Assembly (NCBI RefSeq): GCF_010728325.1
Contig: NZ_AP022570.1
Span: 4,154,001 to 4,218,000 of the forward strand
DNA length: 64,000 nt
DNA from: Mycolicibacterium poriferae
GTDB lineage: Bacteria; Actinomycetota; Actinomycetes; Mycobacteriales; Mycobacteriaceae
Direction of reading: 5' to 3'
In this document: in pieces, positions 24,846 to 34,339 of the stretch
How positions within the stretch are numbered: position 1 is the first letter of the stretch
Layout: every line of letters starts with the position of its first letter
The notes under the pieces: model-generated
Told to the model about the DNA's origin: nothing
What the model saw: only the letters and a program-made list of their open reading frames with translations
Database searches by the model: none
Position numbers and translations under genes: made by a program

Positions 24846-26765
24846 ATGACCACCACGGCCGAGCATCTTCGCAACACGTTGGACGGACGCTTCCGGGATG
24901 TGAAGAATCGGATGCGCCACGAACTCTCCGATCAGGTGTTCCGGCCGCACTACACGCCGAACACGGTGATCGCCCGCACCAAGGTCGACGAGCAGATGCG
25001 GATCATGGCTTCCCGCGGAGCCGCCGAGGACGGCTTCAAGAAGGAGCACGGCGGCAACGGCGACGTCGGTGCCGCGGTGACCCAGATCGAGATGCTGGCG
25101 ATGAGCGACCTGTCGCTGATGGTCAAGGCCGGAGTGCAATGGGGTCTGTTCGGCGGCGCCATCGAGAATCTCGGCACCGAACGCCACCACCAGGCCTACG
25201 TCCAGAAGCTCATCGACCTCGACCTGCTCGGCTGCTTCGCGATGACCGAGACCGGGCACGGCAGCGACGTGCAGGCGCTGGAGACGACGGCCACCTACGA
25301 TCCGGACAGCCAGGAGTTCGTGATCGACTCACCCACGCCGACCGCGCGTAAGGACTACATCGGCGGCGCCGCGCAAACCGCGCGTGTGGCCGCTGTTTTC
25401 GCTCAGTTGATCACCGCCGACGGCACCGGCCACGGCGTGCACTGTTTCGTGGTGCCCATCCGCGACGACGCCGGCAACGACCTGCCCGGGGTGACGACCT
25501 CGGACTGTGACTACAAGGGCGGCCTGCCCGGCGTGGACAACGGCCGCATCCAGTTCGACCACGTGCGTGTCCCGCGGGAGAACCTGCTGAACAAATACGC
25601 CGACGTCGCGCCCGACGGCACCTACACCTCACCGATCGAGAACCCCAACCGCCGGTTCTTCACCATGCTGGGCACCCTGATCCGCGGCCGGGTCACCGTG
25701 GGCGGCAGCGCCGGCGCCGCCGCCCGGGTCGGCCTGGACATTGCCACCCGCTATGCGCTGCAACGCCGCCAGTTCGCCGCACCCGACGACGACACCGAAG
25801 TGCTGCTGATGGACTACCTCGTTCATCAACGGCGGCTGTTCCCGCTGATCGCGAAGTCCTACGCGTTGCAGTTCGCCCAGAACGAGCTGGTCAGCAAGAC
25901 CCATGAGCTGCAGACCGCCGACGACCCCGACCCGGAGGAACAGCGTGAGCTGGAATCGCGCGCGGCGGGGTTGAAGGCGGCGAACACCTGGCACGCCACC
26001 ACCGCCATCCAGGAGGCACGCGAGGCGTGCGGCGGCGCCGGCTATCTCGCCGAGAACCGGCTGATCGCGCTCAAGGCGGACACCGACGTGTTCACCACGT
26101 TCGAGGGCGACAACCACGTGCTCACGCAGCTGGTCGCCAAGGAGCTGCTGACCGCCTACGCCGACGACATCAAGGGCATGAGCCCCGTCGAGTGGGTGCG
26201 CTTCGCGGCCAACTTCGCCAGCGAGCGGGTGATGAAACGCACTGCGGCGCAGACGATCATGCAGACGATCCTGGACAGCCGGCAGGACAACGAGGAAGAG
26301 GGCAGCCTCTTCAACCGCGGCACCCAGGTGCAGATGTTCGAGGACCGCGAGGAGTACATGTTGGCCTCCGTCGCGCGGCGACTGCAGGCCAAGTCCAAGG
26401 AGATGAGCGCCTTCGACGCGTTCAACTCGGTGCAGGACCATGTGCTGCACGCCGCGACGGCCCACATCGACCGGATCATCCTGGAGGCGTTCGTCGCCGG
26501 CATCGACGCCTGCGAGGACGACGAGGCCCGCGAGATCCTGGGCATGGTGTGCGACCTGTACGCGCTGTCGGTGATCGAGGGCGACAAGGCGTGGTTCGTC
26601 GAGCACCGCTTCCTGTCCACCGAGCGTGCCAAAGCGGTCACCCGGGGCATCAACGACCGGTGCCGGCGGCTACGCCCCTACGCCGAGGTGCTCGTCGACG
26701 GGTTCGGGATTCCCGAACAGCTGCGCTACGCCGAGATGATGCATCCGGAGAACATCGCGGATTAG
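24846..26765 (+). CDS. Acyl-CoA oxidase/dehydrogenase-like flavoenzyme
   Basis: 639 residues from ATG 24846; the frame is open back to 24312, but that part overlaps the VIT gene and lacks family sequence. Order: N-terminal helical domain, flavin region LLGCFAMTETGHGSDVQALET, middle beta domain (KDYIGGAAQTARVAAVFAQL), then the C-terminal domains with REACGGAGYLAENRL and FTTFEGDNHVLTQLVAKELL, whose Glu is the catalytic base in acyl-CoA oxidases. Length and FEGDN motif favour the oxidase-like subfamily over ordinary 380-residue dehydrogenases. Acts in fatty-acid beta-oxidation; chain length unknown. Confidence 0.88.
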   Translation: MTTTAEHLRNTLDGRFRDVKNRMRHELSDQVFRPHYTPNTVIARTKVDEQMRIMASRGAAEDGFKKEHGGNGDVGAAVTQIEMLAMSDLSLMVKAGVQWGLFGGAIENLGTERHHQAYVQKLIDLDLLGCFAMTETGHGSDVQALETTATYDPDSQEFVIDSPTPTARKDYIGGAAQTARVAAVFAQLITADGTGHGVHCFVVPIRDDAGNDLPGVTTSDCDYKGGLPGVDNGRIQFDHVRVPRENLLNKYADVAPDGTYTSPIENPNRRFFTMLGTLIRGRVTVGGSAGAAARVGLDIATRYALQRRQFAAPDDDTEVLLMDYLVHQRRLFPLIAKSYALQFAQNELVSKTHELQTADDPDPEEQRELESRAAGLKAANTWHATTAIQEAREACGGAGYLAENRLIALKADTDVFTTFEGDNHVLTQLVAKELLTAYADDIKGMSPVEWVRFAANFASERVMKRTAAQTIMQTILDSRQDNEEEGSLFNRGTQVQMFEDREEYMLASVARRLQAKSKEMSAFDAFNSVQDHVLHAATAHIDRIILEAFVAGIDACEDDEAREILGMVCDLYALSVIEGDKAWFVEHRFLSTERAKAVTRGINDRCRRLRPYAEVLVDGFGIPEQLRYAEMMHPENIAD

Positions 26766-26772
26766 ACCGTTC

Positions 26773-27234
26773 TCACGGACCCGGGATCGGGTCCAGGATC
26801 GTCAGCCTGCCGTCCTCGAGGGTGACCCGCGCGGTACCGATCCCGGTCGGGCAGCACGGTTCGTCGGCGCCCTGACGCCACTGGTACTGCACGACGGCGT
26901 TGTGGTCGCCCTGTGGGCTGACCGACAGATACGGCCGCGGCTCCGGGGTGGGCGAGCCCACCGGTTCACCGTCGGCGAAGAACAGCACCTGCTGTGGACT
27001 GTCGGCGTCGTCGCCCGAGTCGACCACCACCCAGAACATCCGGCAGTCGGCGGTGTGCCCGCGCGAGCTCTCCTGCCACGGCGCGGGCGGCAGCAGCGCG
27101 AATTCGGACGTCACCGCATCGGTCGTCGGGCCGGGGCCGCAGTCGGCGGTGCTGGTGGGTGGTGCGGAGGGCGGACTCCATCCGCAGCCGGCGGCCAGCA
27201 GACCCGTCGCCAGCAGCACCGCGAAACGTCGCAT
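26773..27234 (-). CDS. lppP: LppP/LprE-family lipoprotein
   Basis: 153 residues from ATG 27234. Signal peptide with lipobox LLAAGC near residue 17, so it is anchored to the membrane and faces the cell wall. The mature part, with Cys pairs (ADC...RMFW, then PCCP) and a GDHNAVVQYQWR segment, fits the LppP/LprE family of mycobacterial lipoproteins; the role is unknown. Convergent with the acyl-CoA oxidase-like gene (seven bases apart). Position matches M. tuberculosis lppP (Rv2330c) by memory. Confidence 0.82.
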   Translation of the reverse strand: MRRFAVLLATGLLAAGCGWSPPSAPPTSTADCGPGPTTDAVTSEFALLPPAPWQESSRGHTADCRMFWVVVDSGDDADSPQQVLFFADGEPVGSPTPEPRPYLSVSPQGDHNAVVQYQWRQGADEPCCPTGIGTARVTLEDGRLTILDPIPGP

Positions 27235-27259
27235 GGCGGCCAGCTTACGGTCGGAGCCG

Positions 27260-27502
27260 TCAGCCGCAGCCGCCGCTCCAGGGTTCGGCGCCGCACGGCG
27301 GGATCGCGATGATCTCCGGAGAGAACGAGGACTTGTCCAGGTGCAGCTCCGAGCCGCCGGGCTTGAGGGTCTCCCCCGCCCCACCGATCTCATAGGTGCT
27401 GTCCCTCGGGTAGGTGCCGGCCTGGGCGATGCTCGCTCCGAGTGCGCAGGCCACCGCCAAACCTCCGATCAATGCAGCACTTCGCTTGAACCGCATCGTC
27501 AT
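27260..27502 (-). CDS. Small secreted protein A, CGAxxWxGGCG family
   Basis: 80 residues (or 78 from the second Met). Signal peptide cleaved after AQA; the mature part is about 53 residues, begins GTYP and ends in PCGAEPWSGGCG at the stop codon. The two Cys could form a disulfide. It is paralogous to the gene at 27598: both share AGTYP, TY, GG-G-T, SF-P-I-A and the Cys/Trp/Gly end. I do not recognise the family. Confidence 0.72.
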   Translation of the reverse strand: MTMRFKRSAALIGGLAVACALGASIAQAGTYPRDSTYEIGGAGETLKPGGSELHLDKSSFSPEIIAIPPCGAEPWSGGCG

Positions 27503-27597
27503 CGCGTCCCCTTCGATTCCGCGTCCCCGTGCGGGGTCAGCGTAACGTCGGAGCGGGCAGACTTCGCGGCGAGATCAGGGGACGGACGGGGTGCACC

Positions 27598-27834
27598 TCA
27601 GCCGCAGCCGCCACCCCAAACCACTGCGCCACAAGGGGCTTCGGCGGTGATCGCCGGAGCGAACGACGCGGTGGCCAGCGTCGTCGGATCCGGTTGCGGC
27701 TCGACGGTGCTCCCCACCCCGCCGTCGTGGTAAGTACCTCCGGCGGGATAGGTGCCGGCATGCGCGACGTCGACACCCACGCCGATGAGCAGCGCGACCG
27801 ACCCCACCGCGGCGCCAATGAGCTTGATTTTCAT
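27598..27834 (-). CDS. Small secreted protein B, CGAxxWxGGCG family
   Basis: 78 residues from ATG 27834; the frame runs back to 27897 without family sequence. Signal peptide cleaved after AHA, then GTYPAGGTYHDGGVGSTVEP..., ending PCGAVVWGGGCG. It is a tandem paralogue of the gene at 27260, 95 bp away on the same strand. Conserved spacing of the two Cys and the Trp, together with the diverged middle, suggests selection on the ends. Function unknown. Confidence 0.72.
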   Translation of the reverse strand: MKIKLIGAAVGSVALLIGVGVDVAHAGTYPAGGTYHDGGVGSTVEPQPDPTTLATASFAPAITAEAPCGAVVWGGGCG

Positions 27835-28037
27835 GGACAATTCACATTCCGTTCGTCGCGCGGGGCGCGAAAGGGGTTGTAAGTCTGGACTATCCACATC
27901 GGCGTGGCCACTTCGAGCCTACGTCCGCCGCGCGGCCGGCCTGTCGGCTCGACAGCGCATTGTCAACGACCCCACAGCGCGCTTCGAGGGGAACCGGCTC
28001 CGCGGCGAACCGCCCGGCAGATGGGGCGGGATAGAGG

Positions 28038-28113
<76 letters not shown>

Positions 28114-28264
28114 TTGCCCTGCCCGCACTGCTGCGGGCCAGAGAGCACTCTAGCGCACGCCCGCGGCGCACCGCCAATACGCTCCCGGACGGGCGGGCAG
28201 TCCCTCCGGTGAGGCAGGATGGACAGCGACGCACCACGCCGCGAGAGACCTCTGGAGGAGCCCT

Positions 28265-28519
28265 GTGATCGGGTATGTCGCCGTTCTGGCTGTCGGCTAC
28301 GTGCTGGGGACCAAGGCCGGCAGGCAGCGCTACGAGCAGCTCGCGGGCACGTATCGCGCGGTCACCGGCAGCCCGGCCGCCAAATCCGTGATCGACGCGG
28401 GTCGACGCAAGATCGCCGAGCGGGTGTCACCCGACCCGGCGTTGGTGGAGCTCACACCAATCGACCCCGGCACCGAGGTGATCGGGCCGGAGTCGACGAA
28501 CAGGAACGGGAACCGCTAG
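28265..28519 (+). CDS. Small membrane-anchored conserved protein
   Basis: 84 residues from GTG 28265 behind a strong GGAGG. A single N-terminal hydrophobic segment (MIGYVAVLAVGYVLGTKAG) is followed by RQRYEQLAGTYRAVTGSPAAKSVIDAGRRKIAERVS. The TKAGRxRYEQL pattern recurs in short mycobacterial proteins of unknown role (Rv2342-like). It overlaps the convergent gene at 28516 by four bases. Confidence 0.78.
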   Translation: MIGYVAVLAVGYVLGTKAGRQRYEQLAGTYRAVTGSPAAKSVIDAGRRKIAERVSPDPALVELTPIDPGTEVIGPESTNRNGNR

Positions 28520-28815
28520 CCGATGGGCTGGCTGATGGTGGTGCCGGGCAGCAGCGGACCGACGGAGAAGCCGAAGCCGTCCTCGCCGAAGCCGATGGCC
28601 GGGCTGCCGATGCTGACGCCGCTGCCGTTGGAGTAGGACAGGCAGTTGCCGTCCTCCTTGTTGCCGAACCAAGCCAGGCAGGCCGGGCCGGCGGTCACGT
28701 CGGTGGCGGTTTCAGTGCTGGTCAGGGCGGAATAGAGCGGCACAGCGACCGCCGCAGCCGCGCAGGCACCTGCGATCAACCGCATCTTGTTGGTCCGAAT
28801 GGTGTCCACCAGCAT
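28516..28815 (-). CDS. Small exported protein of unknown function
   Basis: 99 residues from ATG 28815. An N-terminal Lys/Arg stretch and a hydrophobic segment (MRLIAGACAAAAVAVPLYSAL) indicate a signal peptide. The mature domain has two Cys (GPACLAWFGNKEDGNCLSY) and a Gly-rich part (GSPAIGFGEDGFGFSVGPLLPG). No family is recognised with confidence. The stop overlaps the end of the 84-residue gene opposite. Confidence 0.65.
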   Translation of the reverse strand: MLVDTIRTNKMRLIAGACAAAAVAVPLYSALTSTETATDVTAGPACLAWFGNKEDGNCLSYSNGSGVSIGSPAIGFGEDGFGFSVGPLLPGTTISQPIG

Positions 28816-28873
28816 CACGAGCTCGCCTTCTCCCCGACGGATTGCAGCCACAACCATAACCCGGGTATCGCTG

Positions 28874-30826
28874 TCATGCAGTCAGGTCGTTACCGCTGGC
28901 CTGTTCGAGCAGGCTGCGGCGATAGGCCTCCATCGCCACCAGGTCGCCGAACAAGGCGTGATACTCGTCGCCCTGCTCCACCGGTGACATCCGCTGCAGC
29001 TTGGATTTCACCTCGGCGATCTGGCGTCCGATCCACACCTCCTGCAGCCGGGCCAGCACACCGCCGATGTAGCGCGGCAGCTGCTCATCGTCGGCGTTGA
29101 TGGCCTCGGCGCTGAGCTCGCTGACCAGGTTCACCGCCATCGGCGTCGACACCTGATCGCCCACCACCTCGATCCAGCGGGCGCCGGTCATTCCCGAGGA
29201 GGTGCCACCGGCGGACTCGATTGCGGCGCGCACCGCGGCGTAACCCGGGTGGGTGAAGCTCTCGGCGGCCAGCGAGTCGAACACCGGCCCGGCCAGCGCC
29301 GGATACTGCAGCGCCGACTTCAGCGCCTCGCGCTGCGGCCACAGCGTCGGGTCAGCGGGGTCCGGGCGTGCCGCCGCCGGGTCGGCCGGTGGGCGCTGCT
29401 CCGCCGGCTGCCGACGGTCCTCGGCAGGGGCAGCACGGCGGCGCGCCCGATCGGGCATGCCGCGCTTGCCGGCCTCCTCCCGAACCCGAGCCAGCACCTG
29501 ACCTTCGTCGCGCCATCCCGTCCAGCCCGCCAGCCGTCGTGCGTACTCGTCGCGCAGCGCGTAGTCCCTGATCCGTGCGACCAGCGGCACGCTGCGCCGC
29601 AGCGCGTCGACCTGGGCCTGCGGGTCGTTGTCCAAGACGTCGTCGGACGGGATGAGGCTGCGGATGGCGAACTCGAACATCGGGATGCGGCGCGCCACCA
29701 GGTCGCGCAACGCGTGGTCGCCGGTCTTCAGACGCAGGTCACAGGGGTCCATACCGTCGGCGGCGATCGCGACGAACGACTTGCCCGCCACCTGCTGGTC
29801 GCCGTCGAACGCCTTGAGCGCGGCGGCCTGCCCGGCCGAGTCGCCGTCGAAGACGAAGATCAACTCGCCGCGGTACCAGTTGTCGTCCATCATCAGCCGT
29901 CGCAGCAGCGCCAGGTGCCCGTCGCCGAACGCCGTCCCGCAGGAGGCGACCGCCGTCGTCTCACCGGACAGATGCATCGCCATGACGTCGGTGTAGCCCT
30001 CGACGACCACCGCGCGGTGGGATTTGGCGATGTCACGTTTGGCCAGATCGAGGCCGAAGAGGACCGCGGACTTCTTGTACAGGACGGTCTCGGGGGTGTT
30101 GACGTACTTGGCTTCCATCGGGTCGTCGTCGAAGATCCGCCGGGCCCCGAAGCCGATCACCTCGCCGCCACCGGCCCGGATCGGCCACAACAGCCGACGA
30201 TGGAACCGATCCATCGGGCCGCGCCGGCCCTCCCGGGACAGTCCGGCCGCCTCGAGTTCCTTGAACTCGAACCCCTTGCGCAGCAGGTGCTTGGTCAGCG
30301 AGTCCCACCCCGACGGGGCGAAGCCGCAACCGAAGCGGGCGGCCGCCTCGGCGTCGAAGTTGCGGTCGATCAGGTACTGCCGGGCCGGGGCGGCCTCCTC
30401 GGAGGACAAGGCCTGGGCGTAGAACTCCTGCGCCGCGGCGTTGGCGGCCAGCAACCGGCTGCGGCTGCCCCGGTCGCGCTGGACGTTGGTGGTCGAGCCG
30501 CCCGAGTAGGTGACGGTGTAGCCGACGCGGTCGGCGAGCAGCTCGACGGCCTCGACGAACGTGACGTGTTCGATCTTCTGGAGGAACGCGTAGACGTCGC
30601 CTCCCTCACCGCACCCGAAGCAGTGGAAGTGCCCGTGGTTGGGCCGGACGTGGAACGACGGCGACTTCTCGTCGTGGAAGGGGCACAGCCCCTTGAGTGA
30701 ATCGGCGCCGGCCCGGCGCAACTGCACGTAGTCGCCGACCACGTCCTCGATGTTGACCCGCTCACGGATGGCGGCGATGTCGCGGTCGGGGATCCTGCCC
30801 CGACTCCGAGTCACGTCGCCCGCCAC
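28874..30826 (-). CDS. dnaG: DNA primase
   Basis: 650 residues. Makes RNA primers for DNA replication. The N-terminal zinc-binding domain is intact (LCPFHDEKSPSFHVRPNHGHFHCFGCGEGGD, CHC2 type). The RNA polymerase core (ARRIFDDDPMEAKYVNTPETVLYKKS) and TOPRIM (VVVEGYTDVMAMH, then LIFVFDGDSAGQAAALKAF) are present. A Pro/Ala-rich linker precedes the C-terminal helicase-interacting domain (LKSALQYPALAGPVFDSL). It follows dgt on the same strand, 31 bases apart. Confidence 0.97.
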   Translation of the reverse strand: MAGDVTRSRGRIPDRDIAAIRERVNIEDVVGDYVQLRRAGADSLKGLCPFHDEKSPSFHVRPNHGHFHCFGCGEGGDVYAFLQKIEHVTFVEAVELLADRVGYTVTYSGGSTTNVQRDRGSRSRLLAANAAAQEFYAQALSSEEAAPARQYLIDRNFDAEAAARFGCGFAPSGWDSLTKHLLRKGFEFKELEAAGLSREGRRGPMDRFHRRLLWPIRAGGGEVIGFGARRIFDDDPMEAKYVNTPETVLYKKSAVLFGLDLAKRDIAKSHRAVVVEGYTDVMAMHLSGETTAVASCGTAFGDGHLALLRRLMMDDNWYRGELIFVFDGDSAGQAAALKAFDGDQQVAGKSFVAIAADGMDPCDLRLKTGDHALRDLVARRIPMFEFAIRSLIPSDDVLDNDPQAQVDALRRSVPLVARIRDYALRDEYARRLAGWTGWRDEGQVLARVREEAGKRGMPDRARRRAAPAEDRRQPAEQRPPADPAAARPDPADPTLWPQREALKSALQYPALAGPVFDSLAAESFTHPGYAAVRAAIESAGGTSSGMTGARWIEVVGDQVSTPMAVNLVSELSAEAINADDEQLPRYIGGVLARLQEVWIGRQIAEVKSKLQRMSPVEQGDEYHALFGDLVAMEAYRRSLLEQASGNDLTA

Positions 30827-30857
30827 CCGGCCAGTCTAGAGGTCTGCGCGGGTGTGA

Positions 30858-32141
30858 CTACGCGGGTTCCAGCCGTTCCAGGCGCCCTTCGGTGAACGAC
30901 GCGACCTGGTCGATCACCACCCGCAACTGGCCGGCGTCGTCGGCGGCGGCGTGGTAGTCGGGGGCGAACAACGGATCCAGGGTTGCCGGCGCCCCGGACC
31001 ACACGAAGCGCACCGCCGCGGCGATCCGTTCGCGCTGGCGGGCCTGCAGATCGAGATGCCGGGGATCGGACATGATGAACTGCAGCGCCAGGATCTTCAG
31101 CACCGCCACCTCGGCCCGGACCACGGTCGGTACGTCCAGGTCGGCGTGGTAGCGCACCAGCCGACCCGCGCCGGCGACGTTGCGGGTCGCCGTGATGGCC
31201 GAGGACGCGAATCTGCCGACCAGCTCGCTGGTCAGGGTCTTCAGCGCGACCGAGGCCGCCAGCGTGCCGTCGTATTTGCCGACCGCGGCCACCGCCGGCA
31301 GCTCCGACAAGCGTTCGGCGGCCTCCACGAGATCCGCGGCGGCCAGCCCGCCGCCCATGCCGTGGGACTGGCCGAGCCGGCCCAGCGCGCCGACCGCGTC
31401 GTCGTCGGCGAGCACCCGGAGATCGATACGCCCGGAGATCACTCCGTCCTCGACGTCGTGCACCGAGTAGGCCACGTCGTCGGCCCAGTCCATGATCTGG
31501 GCCTCCAGGCACGGCCTGCGATCCGGCGCGTCGCCGCGCACCCAGGCCGCGACCTCGGCGTCGTCGGCGTAGAACCCGAACTTCCCACCCTCGACAGGCC
31601 GGTACCAGGGGTACTTCGTCACCGCGTCCAGCGCGGCCCTGGTCAAGTTCAGTCCGGCGCTGCGTTCTTTGTGGCGCTCTCGCACCAGGACTTTCGGCTC
31701 CAGCCGGGTCAGGATGCGAAAGTTCTGGGCATTGCCCTCGAAACCGCCGCAGATCTCGGCGATCTCGTTGAGCGCCCGCTCACCGTTGTGCCCGTAGGGC
31801 GGATGACCGATGTCGTGTGCCAGCCCGGCCAGGTCGACCAGGTCGGGGTCGGCGCCCAACCCGACCGCCATACCCCGGCCGATCTGCGCGACCTCCAACG
31901 AGTGGGTGAGCCGGGTGCGCGGCGTCTCACTCTGCCGGGGGCCGACCACCTGGGTCTTGTCCGCCAAGCGCCGGAACGCGGCCGAGTGCAGCACCCGGGC
32001 CCGGTCCCGGGCGAAATCGGTGCGGTGCTCGGTGTCGGTGCCCGGCAGCGCGGCACCCTTGGGCCGCTCGACCACCAGGCGCTGATGGTCGAACTCGACG
32101 TACGGGTCCCGGGCGTCCCGGCGAGACAGATCTGTAGCCAC
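30858..32141 (-). CDS. dgt: dNTP triphosphohydrolase (dGTPase-like)
   Basis: 427 residues. HD-domain enzyme that hydrolyses dGTP or other dNTPs to nucleoside and triphosphate. HD ligands are visible: the first His in [15 protein letters not shown], the HD pair in [21 protein letters not shown] and the late Asp in [16 protein letters not shown]. Start ATG 32141. It is upstream of dnaG and likely co-transcribed; both touch replication and nucleotide supply. Confidence 0.93.
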   Translation of the reverse strand: MATDLSRRDARDPYVEFDHQRLVVERPKGAALPGTDTEHRTDFARDRARVLHSAAFRRLADKTQVVGPRQSETPRTRLTHSLEVAQIGRGMAVGLGADPDLVDLAGLAHDIGHPPYGHNGERALNEIAEICGGFEGNAQNFRILTRLEPKVLVRERHKERSAGLNLTRAALDAVTKYPWYRPVEGGKFGFYADDAEVAAWVRGDAPDRRPCLEAQIMDWADDVAYSVHDVEDGVISGRIDLRVLADDDAVGALGRLGQSHGMGGGLAAADLVEAAERLSELPAVAAVGKYDGTLAASVALKTLTSELVGRFASSAITATRNVAGAGRLVRYHADLDVPTVVRAEVAVLKILALQFIMSDPRHLDLQARQRERIAAAVRFVWSGAPATLDPLFAPDYHAAADDAGQLRVVIDQVASFTEGRLERLEPA

Positions 32142-32211
32142 CGCCGGACAGTCTGCCAGGCCATTGACCTCGTCAGCGCTGCTGAGGTGTCGGCGGCACT
32201 AGATTGGCCCC

Positions 32212-34203
32212 ATGCGTCTCGTCCGCCTGCTGCCCATGCTGCTCGTCGGTCTGCTCACCGCTCTGCTCGCCTCCCCGGCCGCAGTGGCCGAACCGCCGTT
32301 CCGGTTGCCGACGTATCTGACCGACAACGCCGCAGCACTGGACGCCGCCGGACAGAGTGAGGTGCAGCAGGCGATCGACCGGCTCTACAACGACAAGCGC
32401 ATCCGGCTGTGGGTGGTGTTCGTCGAGGACTTCTCCGGCCAGGACGCCCAGTCGTGGGCGCAAACCACGTACCGCCGCAGCGATCTGGGCAGCCAGGACG
32501 CGATTCTGGCGGTGGCGACGGTCGACCGCGCCTACGCGTTGCTCGCACCCACCGACGCGGTGCGCGGTGTCGACGTCGACCAGATCCGCCGCGACGACGT
32601 CGAGCCTCTGCTGCGCACCGGGGACTGGGCCGGCGCCGCGGTCGCCGCAGCCGAGGGTCTGGCCGGTGGCGGTTCCGGCGGTGGCGGCTCGGTCAGCTGG
32701 GTCGGCGTACTCGTCGCTCTGGCGGTCATCGGGCTGGCACTGCTGGTCCTCGTGCTGTGGCAACGTCGCCGGCGGCGCAAGCGGCGGGAGGCCGAATTCG
32801 CCGCGGCGCAGCGGGTCGACCCGGCAGACCCCGGCGCGCTGGCCGCGGTGCCACTCGAGGCGCTCGACGACCTGTCCCGCAAGATCGTCGTCGACGTCGA
32901 CAACGAGGTGCGCACCAGCGAAAGCGAGTTGACCCTGGCCGTCGAGGAATTCGGCGAGCGGGACACCGAGCCGTTCACCCGCGCGGTGACCAACGCCCGC
33001 ACCACGCTGGCTCAGGCGCTCAACGTCCGGCACATCCTCGACGACGCGGTGCCCGAGACCCCGGCGCAACGTCGTGATCTGCTCACCCGCGTCATCGTCG
33101 CCGCCGCCAAGGCCGACCGGGAGCTCGAAGCCCAGCGGGAGGCGTTCGCCCAGATGCGTGACCTGGTGATCAACGCACCCAGTCGACTGGACACCATGAC
33201 CCGCCAGATGGTCGACCTGACCGCGCGGACCGCACCGGCGGAGCAGACGCTGAGCCGGCTCAGCACGCAGTTCGCCGAGTCTGCGCTGGTCTCGGTGGCC
33301 GACAACGTCGACGAGGCCAGGGAGCGCCTGGCGTTCGCCGACCAGAACATCACCACCGCGCGCGAGCTGGTCGCGCGACCGGCCGACCGGCAGGGCGGGC
33401 TGGTCGACGCCATCCACGCCGCCGAAGCCGCGCTCGGCCAGGCCCGCACTCTGCTGGACGCGGTGGACAGCGCATCGACCGACATCAACCGTGCGGTGAC
33501 CGGCCTGCCTGCCCTGATCGCCGACGTCCAGAGCGGGGTCAACCAGGCCGGCGCCCAGCTGGCGCAGGGCAACGTCGCGGTCGCCACGGAACTGAGCGAC
33601 GCCAGAGACGCTGCAGTACAGGCGGTCTCGCACGCCCAGAGTGACGGGAGCGCCGATCCGCTGGGTGCCTTCACCCGGCTGACCCAGGCCGATGCCGAAC
33701 TGGACCGCCTGCTAGAGGAGGTCGCGGAGCAACGTGAGACGACCGAGCGTCTCAGCCGCACGTTCGACCAGGCGCTGTTCAACGCCCAGTCGCGGGTCCG
33801 CGGGGTGTCGGACTACATCGACACCCGCCGCGGCGCCATCGGCCCCGAGGCGCGGACCCGGTTGGCCGAGGCGGTGCGCCTGCTGCAGGCGGCGCAGGAC
33901 AAGCGCGACACCAACCTGAGCGAGGCCATCGCGCACGCCAACGGCGCGGCCAGGTTGGCGGCGCAGGCGCAGTCCCTGGCCAACGCCGACGTCACTGCGG
34001 CACAGCAACACTTCGGCGGGCCGTACGGACGGGGCGGCGGAGGCGGCCAGACCGGCGCGGTGATCGGCGGCATCCTCATCGGCAACCTGCTCTCCGGCGC
34101 GCTGCGCGGCGGTTTCGGTGGCGGCGGCTTCGGTGGTGGGTTCGGCGGCGGCGGTTTCGGTGGCGGCGGCGGGGGCTTCAGCGGGGGCGGCGGCCGCTTC
34201 TGA
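32212..34203 (+). CDS. TPM-domain membrane protein with coiled coils
   Basis: 663 residues. Signal peptide (MRLVRLLPMLLVGLLTALLA), then a TPM domain at about 35-145 (YLTDNAAALDAAGQSEVQQAIDRLYNDKRIRLWVVFVEDFSGQDAQSWA), a transmembrane helix near 165-185 and a basic RRRRKRRE stop-transfer. Residues 190-590 are long helical or coiled-coil, and the tail is a Gly/Phe repeat (GFGGGGFGGGF...) ending SGGGGRF. TPM domains occur in photosystem assembly and envelope proteins; here it is outside and the coiled coil is cytosolic. Divergent from dgt. Equivalent to Rv2345 by position. Confidence 0.85.
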   Translation: MRLVRLLPMLLVGLLTALLASPAAVAEPPFRLPTYLTDNAAALDAAGQSEVQQAIDRLYNDKRIRLWVVFVEDFSGQDAQSWAQTTYRRSDLGSQDAILAVATVDRAYALLAPTDAVRGVDVDQIRRDDVEPLLRTGDWAGAAVAAAEGLAGGGSGGGGSVSWVGVLVALAVIGLALLVLVLWQRRRRRKRREAEFAAAQRVDPADPGALAAVPLEALDDLSRKIVVDVDNEVRTSESELTLAVEEFGERDTEPFTRAVTNARTTLAQALNVRHILDDAVPETPAQRRDLLTRVIVAAAKADRELEAQREAFAQMRDLVINAPSRLDTMTRQMVDLTARTAPAEQTLSRLSTQFAESALVSVADNVDEARERLAFADQNITTARELVARPADRQGGLVDAIHAAEAALGQARTLLDAVDSASTDINRAVTGLPALIADVQSGVNQAGAQLAQGNVAVATELSDARDAAVQAVSHAQSDGSADPLGAFTRLTQADAELDRLLEEVAEQRETTERLSRTFDQALFNAQSRVRGVSDYIDTRRGAIGPEARTRLAEAVRLLQAAQDKRDTNLSEAIAHANGAARLAAQAQSLANADVTAAQQHFGGPYGRGGGGGQTGAVIGGILIGNLLSGALRGGFGGGGFGGGFGGGGFGGGGGGFSGGGGRF

Positions 34204-34290
34204 CCCCTCCGGCGGAGGCTTCAGCGGCGGGCGCTTCTCACCCACTTCGGTGGCCGCTTCTCGCCACTTCGCAGCAGCCGCTCGGCGCCC
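34192..34290. repeat. Degenerate repeats after the TPM gene
   Basis: The end of the TPM gene, GGCCGCTTCTGA, is echoed twice downstream as GGGCGCTTCTCA and GGCCGCTTCTCG within 70 bp, with intervening Gly-rich-like sequence. It looks like decayed tandem duplication of the gene's 3' end, inside the 136-bp gap before glyS. Confidence 0.45.
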
Positions 34291-34339
34291 CGCACACCGA
34301 AAATTGCACCCAGGGCTGCTGCCGCGGCATCTCGCGGTC

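Noticed and set aside
29249..30700. 483-residue rightward frame over dnaG
   Set aside because: Mirror frame of a GC-rich gene; Val/Gln/Arg-rich without recognisable domains.
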